Positions 49,251-57,070 of a stretch of DNA of 64,000 nt are shown here, piece by piece. The notes below the pieces were generated by a model. That model was given only the letters and a program-made list of their open reading frames with translations, made no database searches and was not told where the DNA came from. Location of the stretch: positions 496,001 to 560,000 of the forward strand of contig NZ_JTDB02000004.1 in assembly GCF_000785435.2 (NCBI RefSeq), in the 5' to 3' direction. The first letter of the stretch is position 1. Each line of letters starts with the position of its first letter. Made by a program: the position numbers and the translations under genes. Source of the DNA: Paraburkholderia sacchari (GTDB lineage Bacteria > Pseudomonadota > Gammaproteobacteria > Burkholderiales > Burkholderiaceae).

Positions 49251-50483
49251 ATGCATCCGGACAAGAACACACAGAAATCGACCGCCGGGAATCCGCGCTT
49301 TTCCCGCAAGCTGCGACGGCTAACGCCGCTGCTGCTCGCCATCGCCACGCTCGCGCACGGCGCGGACGACACGCCGCGCTCCAGGTTCTTCGACCCCGAA
49401 GACGGCCAGTTCGACCTCAGCGAAATGCTGCTGCACCACAAGGGCGTGCTGCCGGTTCCGACCATCATCACGGAGCCCGCAATCGGCTATGGTTTCGGGC
49501 TCGGGCTGCTCTATTTCACTTCGGCGGCAGCCAAAGCGGAGGCCCGGAAGACCAGCAACGCGGATAGCGCCGCTGACACCAGCAACGCGGACAGCGCGGA
49601 CGCCTCGCAGCCCGGCAAGATGAAACCGCCCAACATCACCGGCGTGGGCGGCATGGTCACGAACACGCAAAGCTGGGCCGCGGGTCTCCTGCACTTTCAC
49701 ACGTGGGATGACGACCATATCCGCTATCTAGGCGTGCTGGGCAAGATCGATTTGCACCTGCACTACTATGGGCCGCGCGAGAACGCGAACGCTTACCAGC
49801 TGAGCGGCATCGGCACGATCCAGCAACTGCTGTTCCGGCTCGGCGACAGCCCGTGGTACGTCGGGCCGCGCTACACCTTTTTCAACGCGACAGCACGCTT
49901 CGACGGGGCCGTTCCCGACAGCATCCGCAATTTCGAGCGCACCCTGAATGTCGGCAAGGGCGGAATCGTCGTCGACTACGACACGCGCGACAATATTTTC
50001 TATCCGCGCAGCGGCACCTATGCGGAACTCGAAGCCGAACTCGCGCGCGGCGCGCTCGGCAGCGACCGCTCATTCGAAATGGAAACCCTGAAGGGCTATC
50101 ACTGGATTCCGTTTTCGTCGAAATGGGTGCTAGGGCTGCGCGCCGATACGGGCTTTTCGCAAGGCGACATTCCGTTCTTCGCGCAACCATACGTGAATTT
50201 GCGCGGCGTTTCGCAGGCCAGGTTCCAGGACAGCAATCAGTTGACCGCGGAACTGGAATTGCGCTACTACCTCACGCCGCGCTGGTCGGTGCTCGGCTTC
50301 GGCGGCGTCGGGCGCGCGTATGGCAACCTGCATTCGTTTTCCGATGCGCCGACGGCCTTCGGCATCGGCACCGGCTTTCGCTACCTGATTGCGCGCAAGC
50401 TCGGCCTCACGATGGGTATCGACGTCGCGCACGGTCCCGGCCAGAACGCGTTCTATATCCAGGTCGGCAGCGCATGGCGCTGA
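49251..50483 (+). CDS. BamA/TamA-like outer-membrane beta-barrel protein
   Basis: This 410-residue protein has ATG 49251. A signal-like hydrophobic stretch (LTPLLLAIATLAHGADD) lies at about 24-40. The mature protein has alternating strands (TIITEPAIGYGFGLGLLYF, GPRYTFFNATARF, GKGGIVVDYDTRDNIFYPRSGTYAELEAEL, GVSQARFQDSNQLTAELELRYYL) as in Omp85/surface-antigen barrels; POTRA domains are absent. The end (NAFYIQVGSAWR) lacks a terminal Phe. A NADSAADTSNADSADAS loop comes from a short DNA duplication. Function unknown; membership of the BamA/TamA superfamily is likely. Confidence 0.8.
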   Translation: MHPDKNTQKSTAGNPRFSRKLRRLTPLLLAIATLAHGADDTPRSRFFDPEDGQFDLSEMLLHHKGVLPVPTIITEPAIGYGFGLGLLYFTSAAAKAEARKTSNADSAADTSNADSADASQPGKMKPPNITGVGGMVTNTQSWAAGLLHFHTWDDDHIRYLGVLGKIDLHLHYYGPRENANAYQLSGIGTIQQLLFRLGDSPWYVGPRYTFFNATARFDGAVPDSIRNFERTLNVGKGGIVVDYDTRDNIFYPRSGTYAELEAELARGALGSDRSFEMETLKGYHWIPFSSKWVLGLRADTGFSQGDIPFFAQPYVNLRGVSQARFQDSNQLTAELELRYYLTPRWSVLGFGGVGRAYGNLHSFSDAPTAFGIGTGFRYLIARKLGLTMGIDVAHGPGQNAFYIQVGSAWR

Positions 50484-50715
50484 CGATCCGCGCTTGAGGT
50501 TCAGGGCTGCGGCTTGCCTTCGGGGAACAGGAGCGTCACGATCATGCGAGCCTGCTTACGCTCCACCGGTAGCGAAGTCTCGTACAATATTTAGAGCGCA
50601 ACTATCCGGATTTTGGGCAATCCGAATTCCCCTATAAGGACTTTCACTGCCGCGCTCCCGGCGTTCGCGGCATGCCATTAATCATCCGGAAAACCGAAGC
50701 GCGCTTATACGACCC

Positions 50716-52551
50716 ATGCACTCGCCGCTCCCCAAGAATCATCGCTGGACGCTGCAGCCGGTCACGCGCAAATCGTGGATGCGCGAGTTTCTCGCCCTGC
50801 TCTCTGTGCTGGTCGCGGCCATTGTCGTCATCACCGGGTGGCAGTCGTGGTACGACTTTCGCGCTGTGAACCTGCAAGCCGCGCAACAGCTCACCGCGCA
50901 AACCTCGCTGGTCGCGCGGCTCATCGAGGACCGCCTGCGTGATCTCGACGGCATGATGTCGGCCACCGAAGCGCTCGTCGCAGAGGGCAAGGCCACCAAC
51001 AGCGAACTGCGCAGCCTCACACTAACGCTGAAGATGTCGCTCGGCGACACCTTGATTGCGGTATTCGATGCAAACGCCCGCCTGATGGCCGCCTCCCGCC
51101 CCAACGCGCGCAACGAGATTCCTGGCTTCGACGCGATCTTCGCGCAGGTGCGGGCCGCGCCGTCTGCGCGACTGTGGCTGCCTGTCGTGTGGGGCAACCG
51201 GGGCGCACTGGTGGTCGCCGAAAAGCACCTCGACGCGGCAGGTCAACTGGATGCAGTCACGATCCATCTCATACCGCTCGAACAGCATCTGTTCGAGGGG
51301 ACAAAGCTGATTCCCGGCACCGCGCTGCTTCTGCGCGACAACGAGCAGCGCATCGTCGCGCGGGTTCCCGCGGTGGAAGGGCTCACCATCGGGCAGCGGC
51401 TCGCCGACGATATCGATTCACGCGCGGGCCCCATTGAGGGCACGTTCTATTCGCTGTGGCGGCGCGATAACACCGAGCGCCTCGTAGCGGAGCAGCGCAT
51501 CAGGCTGGGAGCAGACGCCGCGTACTGGACGCTCGATCTGGGCTATGCCGTCAGCACGTACCGCAACGGCCTCTGGTCGAGCGTCTACATCGATCTCGGC
51601 GGCACCGCGCTATTGCTCGTCATGCTGGCCGGCGGCTTCGTTCTGCTGGGCCGGCAAAAAGATCTCGTCGCCCGTGTGCAACGCTACGCGGACACGGTTG
51701 CCACCATCGTCGAGAACATGCCGACGCCGGTCGCCGTGGTCGACGCTGGAACGCAGCGCATTCTGCTCGGCAACGACGCGTTGCTCGCGATGTTCGGCAC
51801 CCTGGCCGACAAAGGCCAGCCGTTTGCGCGCCTGTTGGTCGACGATACAAACTGGGCGCGCATGCGGGTCGCAGATACCAAGGATCCCGAACCATTTCAG
51901 ACGCGTTCGGGCATTCGCCACATGCTGGTTCACTGCACGAGACTTCCCGCGCTCGCGGGGCCCGGCGATGGCGATCCCCTGCTCGTGGTGCTGACCGACA
52001 TCACCCATCAGCATCTGCTGCTCAAGCAATTGCAGACCGATGCGGACTTGGACCCGCTCACGGGGCTCGCCAATCGCCGCTACTTCGAAAAGGCCGCCGG
52101 GCAGGCGGTGGCGCATGCGCGGCGGCATCATCGCCCGCTATCGGTGCTGGCGCTCGACCTCGATTATTTCAAGCGCGTGAACGACACGTGGGGCCATGCA
52201 ATGGGCGACCGCGTGCTCAAGGTAGCCTCGCAAGTGTTCGAGAACGCGCTGCGCGAAGACGATCTTGCCGCGCGCATCGGCGGCGAGGAGTTCGCCGCGA
52301 TCTTGCTGGACACGCCCGAAGAGCGCGCCCACATGGTGGCCGAACGCATCCGCCATGCGCTGCACGACACGCCCATCGAACTCGACGATGGCGACACGCT
52401 CAAACAGACCTGCAGCATCGGCATTGCGCACTACGACGAAGCGGAAGACAGCCTTGAAGCCACGCTCAAACGCGCCGATGCGGCGCTATACGCGGCGAAA
52501 CACGCTGGACGCAATCGCGTTCAACGCTGGAGCGCGGAGCTCAAAAACTGA
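50716..52551 (+). CDS. Membrane-bound diguanylate cyclase with PAS-like domain (GGDEF)
   Basis: This 611-residue protein makes c-di-GMP. A first helix at about 25-45, a periplasmic CHASE-like sensor (about 50-290) and a second helix (about 295-315) are followed by a PAS-like domain (about 335-430). The GGDEF domain has active motif GGEEF at 522-526. An intact inhibitory I-site RxxD (Arg513-Asp516) lies five residues before it, so feedback inhibition is expected. It is transcribed alone. Its 3' end overlaps the convergent barrel gene by 11 bp. Confidence 0.92.
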   Translation: MHSPLPKNHRWTLQPVTRKSWMREFLALLSVLVAAIVVITGWQSWYDFRAVNLQAAQQLTAQTSLVARLIEDRLRDLDGMMSATEALVAEGKATNSELRSLTLTLKMSLGDTLIAVFDANARLMAASRPNARNEIPGFDAIFAQVRAAPSARLWLPVVWGNRGALVVAEKHLDAAGQLDAVTIHLIPLEQHLFEGTKLIPGTALLLRDNEQRIVARVPAVEGLTIGQRLADDIDSRAGPIEGTFYSLWRRDNTERLVAEQRIRLGADAAYWTLDLGYAVSTYRNGLWSSVYIDLGGTALLLVMLAGGFVLLGRQKDLVARVQRYADTVATIVENMPTPVAVVDAGTQRILLGNDALLAMFGTLADKGQPFARLLVDDTNWARMRVADTKDPEPFQTRSGIRHMLVHCTRLPALAGPGDGDPLLVVLTDITHQHLLLKQLQTDADLDPLTGLANRRYFEKAAGQAVAHARRHHRPLSVLALDLDYFKRVNDTWGHAMGDRVLKVASQVFENALREDDLAARIGGEEFAAILLDTPEERAHMVAERIRHALHDTPIELDDGDTLKQTCSIGIAHYDEAEDSLEATLKRADAALYAAKHAGRNRVQRWSAELKN

Positions 52552-53533
52552 GCGCGATCCCAAGCGAAGCGCCCGACACATTCTGGCCGAATGCGTAGCG
52601 CCCCACGATGCGCAGCCGCGAAAACAGCTTGGTCACCGCGCCCGTATCGATCTCGAGACCGGCGCCGAGCGAAGTCAAATGATTGAAGCCGAGAATATCG
52701 GCCTGGCTGCCGAGATAGGTCGAATGCGACAGCTCCAGAACATAGCGTAAGGGCCGATGCAGCACCAATAGCCCCGTCGGCGCGCGCCAGCGTGCATAGA
52801 GGTTGGTCGATTGCGCATTGGCCTCGCCGCGCACGGCAGACGACGAGCCGAAGCTCTGCAGATAGATGTCCGTGTAGCGCAGTTCGAGATCGAACTCGTA
52901 AGGCTCCTTGCGCGGATACCAGCCGAGCATGAGCGAGCCGCCCAGGCCATAGGCGCTCAGCGAGCCGTCCTTGATGAACTGGATGTTCTTGTCGATGTGG
53001 CGGTTGATCAGGAACTGGGCCGCCGATGCATCGCTCACGACTTCGCCGAGCGAAAAATTGAAGATCGGCCGAATCACCAGATTCTTGCTCTCGTTGAGCG
53101 GAAAATCCCAGCCGATGCCGCCCGTCGCGGCCACGTTGGTCCAGCGCGTCGGCAGTTGCCGCTGCTCCTTGCCGTCCGAGACGAGGAAGGTCGGATCGTA
53201 GCGCGACCCGCCAATCGCGCCCTCCAGATAGAGCGGAAAGTTCTGGCTCAGCGTGAAGCCGCCGCCGAGCTGGGTCATGTTCAGCGCCGGGTTGCCCGTG
53301 TTGCCGTTGTTGATGCCCAGCGAGCTCGCGGTCAAATCGGGCGTGACCGTGTAGCTCAGCAGCGCGAGCACAGCGTTGGCGCGCTTTTGCACGTCGGGGC
53401 CAGTAAAGGTCGGCAGCGACGGCGCCGCTTGCGCCATGGCCGCCGCGCAAGCGAAGCATAGCGCGCTCAATAGCAGGCAGGCGCCCGCAATGCGGGCGCC
53501 ATGTCCTTTGCCGGTGCCGCTCCCGCGCCGCAT
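52541..53533 (-). CDS. Outer-membrane barrel protein, probable porin-like/transporter
   Basis: This 330-residue protein has a signal peptide (about 12-37, ending AMAQAAP). Beta-rich segments end GASLGIALSF with terminal Phe, so it is probably an outer-membrane barrel. No family name is certain; QLGGGFTLSQNFPLYLEGAIGGSRYDP and GGIGWDFPLNESKNLVIRP recall autotransporter-like or Solitary outer membrane barrel proteins. It starts 7 bp after the SYLF lipoprotein gene stop, hence co-transcribed, and its stop overlaps the convergent GGDEF gene. Confidence 0.78.
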   Translation of the reverse strand: MRRGSGTGKGHGARIAGACLLLSALCFACAAAMAQAAPSLPTFTGPDVQKRANAVLALLSYTVTPDLTASSLGINNGNTGNPALNMTQLGGGFTLSQNFPLYLEGAIGGSRYDPTFLVSDGKEQRQLPTRWTNVAATGGIGWDFPLNESKNLVIRPIFNFSLGEVVSDASAAQFLINRHIDKNIQFIKDGSLSAYGLGGSLMLGWYPRKEPYEFDLELRYTDIYLQSFGSSSAVRGEANAQSTNLYARWRAPTGLLVLHRPLRYVLELSHSTYLGSQADILGFNHLTSLGAGLEIDTGAVTKLFSRLRIVGRYAFGQNVSGASLGIALSF

Positions 53534-53540
53534 CGCGGCC

Positions 53541-54128
53541 TTACAGGTCCAGACGGGTGATCTTGGTGCCGGAGACCGAGAGGTCGCCCATCAAGCCGCT
53601 GTTCGTCAGCACGAAGACTTCGACCGGCTTGGTAGTGGTCGTGGTGTCGAGCTGGCCATTGGCGCCCATCTTCACGACGGCAACCGATGCGTCGCCCCCC
53701 GCCGACCAGCCCTTGGAGGCGCGGAATTTGTCGAATGCGTCCTGCGTCATGAACAGATAGACCACGGCCTTCGACTGCACGCCGAGCGTCGCGCCCACCG
53801 AAGCGGCCGATAGGCTGTAATAGCCGGCCGTGCCGCCGCCCGCGCGCAGTGCGCCGTCGCCATGCTCGCCGCCGATGCCGATGCCCGCCTGGATTACTTG
53901 CGGGAACACCAGCACGCCGCGCGCCTTGCCTACGAGTTCGCGTGAGCCGGGCGCCGTTTGATAAAGACGCGAAAGCGTGCCGTCGACGCTCGCGTCGATG
54001 GACTGGCGGCGCGCTTCCGTGGACGCTTGCGTCGACGGCTGGTTGCTCATGGTCGTGCAGCCGGCAAGCACGGTACCGAGCACTCCGAGGGCAATGGAAG
54101 TCTTCAGCATGAAGAGGCGTCCGCGCAT
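53541..54128 (-). CDS. SYLF-domain lipoprotein (Ysc84/DUF500-like)
   Basis: This 195-residue protein has a lipobox VLAGC (Cys near 23) and SYLF domain segments: KARGVLVFPQVIQAGIGIGGEHGDGAL, GYYSLSAASVGATLGVQSKAVVYLFMTQDAFDKF. ATG 54128 is preceded by GGAGAAAAA; the family binds lipids or phosphoinositides in eukaryotes and is envelope-linked in bacteria. It is first in an operon with the barrel gene downstream. Confidence 0.9.
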   Translation of the reverse strand: MRGRLFMLKTSIALGVLGTVLAGCTTMSNQPSTQASTEARRQSIDASVDGTLSRLYQTAPGSRELVGKARGVLVFPQVIQAGIGIGGEHGDGALRAGGGTAGYYSLSAASVGATLGVQSKAVVYLFMTQDAFDKFRASKGWSAGGDASVAVVKMGANGQLDTTTTTKPVEVFVLTNSGLMGDLSVSGTKITRLDL

Positions 54129-54455
54129 TTTTTCTCCAATACCAGATGGTCCGGGTCAAATCGCCGAATTGCCGCTAAGGCGGCGAATCTGGCAGCATAC
54201 GGGTCATTGGGGGCAGCTGATCCGCCAGCGAAAGGCAAAACCCGCGCAAACGCACGCAAACGCGCAGGCGCTGCGCCCAGACCCTTTATCCGGGAGTTTC
54301 GTATGCGCCGCCACGCGATGCCATAGGGGTGCGGGGCAAGCCCATTGCCCGAAAGGGCAATTGCCCTTCCCCAACCCCGAATGGAAACGCTGTGGCAATC
54401 GGAAAACAATCAAGCCGGAGTCGCCTCCGCGCGATTTGAAAGACTGGAATCCATC

Positions 54456-54869
54456 ATGTCGAACCACGACTCGACCGGCCAGGCCGGACGGGAAACTCAC
54501 CTGGCCGCCGCACTCGGCGCATTGCTGCTCGCGCTTGCATCGGCGCCCGCCTGGTCCGCGCCCGGCGACATTCTCGAAAGCACGCCGATGATCCAGCTCG
54601 ACAAGAACGACATCGCCGCGATCAACAGCACGGTGCGCGTCGTGCTGAACACGAAAAACGACGGCGAGACCACGCCATGGGTCCGGCCCGCCACCGCCGA
54701 TCGCGCCGAAGTCAGCGCGGACATCACGCCCGAGGGCACCTCGATCAAGAACCGCGAAACTTGCCGGTTCGTCACCGTGACCGTGCATGCGGGAAACAAT
54801 GCGGTCAAGCTGCGCCCGCAATACTGCCGAAGCGCGAGTGCGGAGTGGGAGCTTCAAGGCGCGCAGTGA
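54456..54869 (+). CDS. Small secreted protein resembling the 17-kDa surface antigen family
   Basis: This 137-residue protein has ATG 54456 and a signal peptide (about 10-36, ending PAWSAPG). The C-terminal part ATADRAEVSADITPEGTSIKNRETCRFVTVTVHAGNNAVKLRPQYCRSASAEWEL resembles the 17-kDa-antigen beta fold with a Cys pair (RETCRF...QYCRS) likely disulfide-bonded. The glycine zipper of that family is absent. Cellular role unknown. It stands between the SYLF operon and a porin gene. Confidence 0.7.
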   Translation: MSNHDSTGQAGRETHLAAALGALLLALASAPAWSAPGDILESTPMIQLDKNDIAAINSTVRVVLNTKNDGETTPWVRPATADRAEVSADITPEGTSIKNRETCRFVTVTVHAGNNAVKLRPQYCRSASAEWELQGAQ

Positions 54870-54969
54870 GATCACGCGCCGCGTTGCGCGGCGTCCACTG
54901 CAAGGAACAACGACTGCGGCCCGGGGCCACGCCAACCGGCATCGGGCCCTGTACTCAGAACCCCGGCAC

Positions 54970-56112
54970 TCAGAACATGTGCCGCACGCCCGCCATCAAG
55001 CCGAGCTGCGTGGTCTTGGCCGCTGCGCTCAAGCCCACGAACCCCTGCAACTGCGCTCCCACCAGCCCGCCGCGATACATGGCGTAATCGCCTTCGATAT
55101 ACACGTCGGTGGCGCGTGACAGGTTGTAGTCGGCCAGCAACTGGAACTGCGCGGCATTGCCGTCGCCGCTCTGGTTCTTGCCGTCCTGCAGCGTGCGCCA
55201 CATGTTGGCCGCAACGTGCGTGTTATTGCCGAACTGATGCGAGATGCCGCCGAAGAACATCTCGCGCTCCGAGAACGTGTTGAACTTCAGCGCAGTCAAC
55301 TGCGGCGCCGAGAACGGGCCATTCGGGAAGTTGCCCACGAAGCCGCGGTCCTGGCGGTTCATCGCCCAGCCGAAGTTGACCGACGTGTCGCCAAACGACC
55401 AGGCGCCGCCAGCCGTCCAGGCCTTGAAGTGCGCCGAACCGTTGACCGCGTCGCGCGAATCCAGATAGCCGGCGCCGAGCTTCAGCGGCCATGCCGGAAT
55501 ATACGTGAGCGACGCACCGATCTGGCTGCCCGCGCCGAACGCGCCCGCCTGGCCGCCGAACGCATACGAGAGTTCGACCGTTACATCCTTCCAGCGCGCC
55601 GCGTACTTGGCCATGTTGCTGGTCCACACGCCTTCGGCCATCGCGACCTCGGGGCGGAACTGATACACCGTCGGCAGCCACGGCGACGTCACGAAGGTCT
55701 TCAGCACGGCGTCGGCGAGCGGGTTGGTCTGGCGGCCCATCGTGAAGCGCCCGAAGGTGGACGACACCAGCCCCACGTATGCGGTATTGAAGAACGGATA
55801 GCCGGGGTCGGTCATGCCCGAGTTCGGAAAGAAGCGGTTTTCGAGCTGCAATACCGCGCGATTGCCGCCGCCGAGATCTTCGGAGCCCAGCATGCCCCAG
55901 TTGCTTTCGCTCAGGCCGCCGTTGGAAAGCTGGACCTTGCTGTCACCGGCCGCGTTCGCGTGCGTCGTGTAACGCACCGCCGTGTCGATCAAGCCATACA
56001 GCGTGACCGACGATTGTGCATGGGCCGCAGCAGCCGCTCCGCTGAGCGCCACGGCGGCCGTGACGCGCCCTGCCGCGCGGCATTTGTTTCCTAGTGCTGC
56101 TCTTTTAAGCAT
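54970..56112 (-). CDS. Trimeric porin, OmpC/Gram-negative porin family
   Basis: This 380-residue outer-membrane porin has a long N-terminus (MLKRAALGNKCRAAGRVTAAVALSGAAAAAHA) and mature start QSSVTLYGLIDTAVRYTTHANAAGDSK. NRFFPNSGMTDPGYPFFNTAYVGL and the terminal ...AGVRHMF complete the family pattern. ATG 56112 overlaps the end of a decayed MFS frame on the same strand. It is the third porin in the window; its promoter may have been altered by the rearrangement upstream. Confidence 0.9.
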   Translation of the reverse strand: MLKRAALGNKCRAAGRVTAAVALSGAAAAAHAQSSVTLYGLIDTAVRYTTHANAAGDSKVQLSNGGLSESNWGMLGSEDLGGGNRAVLQLENRFFPNSGMTDPGYPFFNTAYVGLVSSTFGRFTMGRQTNPLADAVLKTFVTSPWLPTVYQFRPEVAMAEGVWTSNMAKYAARWKDVTVELSYAFGGQAGAFGAGSQIGASLTYIPAWPLKLGAGYLDSRDAVNGSAHFKAWTAGGAWSFGDTSVNFGWAMNRQDRGFVGNFPNGPFSAPQLTALKFNTFSEREMFFGGISHQFGNNTHVAANMWRTLQDGKNQSGDGNAAQFQLLADYNLSRATDVYIEGDYAMYRGGLVGAQLQGFVGLSAAAKTTQLGLMAGVRHMF

Positions 56113-56640
56113 GTCCCCAACAGCGCACGATAGCTGATGCGCGGGCCACTGGCGGCAACGCCGCTCTCATCTGCCAATTTGGTTGCGCGCGCACCTAGCG
56201 GCCCTTCGCGCCCTGCCACGAGCCACAGGATCGCCCACGCGAGCCCGAGCACGGCAAGCACAATGAAGTTGGTGCGCCAGCCCCGTTTGGCGTCGATCCA
56301 CGGCACGGCGATGCCCGCCACCACCATGCCGAGCACGGCGCCCTGCTGGAACACGGAAACCGGCAGATTACGGCGCTCGTCCGGAAACCACTTGTAGCAG
56401 GCATGAATCGCGATGGGTTGAGCCGGGCCCTCGCCCGCGCCCAGCAGCACCCGGCACGCAATCAGCATGCCGAGCGACGAGCCGAACGCGATCGGCAATT
56501 GCACCACGGCCCACAGCAAAGCCATGACCAGCAGCAGCCAGCGCGTGGACAGGCGGTTCGAGAGAAACCCGCCGGCCATGCCGGTCACCGCGAACAGGAA
56601 GAAGAAGCTGCCGGCGCACCAGTGGTGTTCGCCGAATGCG
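56113..56640 (-). pseudogene. Truncated MFS transporter remnant
   Basis: On the minus strand the frame reads HHWCAGSFFFLFAVTGMAGGFLSNRLSTRWLLLVMALLWAVVQLPIAFGSS, CRVLLGAGEGPAQPIAIHACYKWFPDERRNLPVSVFQQG and IAVPWIDAKRGWRTNFIV, the first half of an ACS/aromatic-acid MFS carrier. The N-terminal helix and the whole C-terminal half are missing; the frame runs into the porin start region and ends at 56091. Upstream of about 56640 the sequence switches to an unrelated TetR fragment. It is a decayed gene. Confidence 0.75.
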
Positions 56641-57023
56641 CGCTTACGGTGGTCGAGGCGGTGCGTTTGTAGCACTTGCGCCACTGCGGGGTGATACGCG
56701 CGTCGCTGCAGCGGCGTGATCACACGTCGGACGGCTGGCAGCCCATCAAGGAATTCGGGCGCGGCTTCGTGAAAGAAGTGAGCGCGCATCTGGCGCGCTT
56801 GCCCGAACTGCCGCGCAACAAGCGCGCAGGCGAACGCTTGCCCATCGCGTTCCAGACGATGATCGCCACCATGGTCAATGCGGCGCTCAACGACCCTGGG
56901 CCGCTGCACCTCGCCGACACCGCCATGACCGACGCGCTCGCCGAAATGCTGACGCTGTACGTCGCGAATAGCGCAGCTGATAGTGCGAGAAAAAGCGCGC
57001 CGGGCGCGGGCTCGAAGGCCTGA
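56640..57023 (+). pseudogene. TetR-family regulator C-terminal remnant
   Basis: In one frame on the plus strand the sequence reads ALTVVEAVRL, an in-frame TAG, then HCGVIRASLQRRDHTSDGWQPIKEFGRGFV and ERLPIAFQTMIATMVNAALNDPGPLHLADTAMTDALAEMLTLYV. This is the ligand-binding half of a TetR/AcrR regulator. The DNA-binding HTH is absent and the frame is broken by a stop. It abuts an MFS remnant on the opposite strand. Confidence 0.7.
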
Positions 57024-57070
57024 CTGGTTACATGGATTGCGCTGACCGCGTGGATCGCCTGCGCGCCGCC

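Noticed and set aside
50554..50601. 16-codon ORF after a ribosome-like AGGAG before the GGDEF gene
   Set aside because: Too short, no coupling to the next gene, no conservation evidence.
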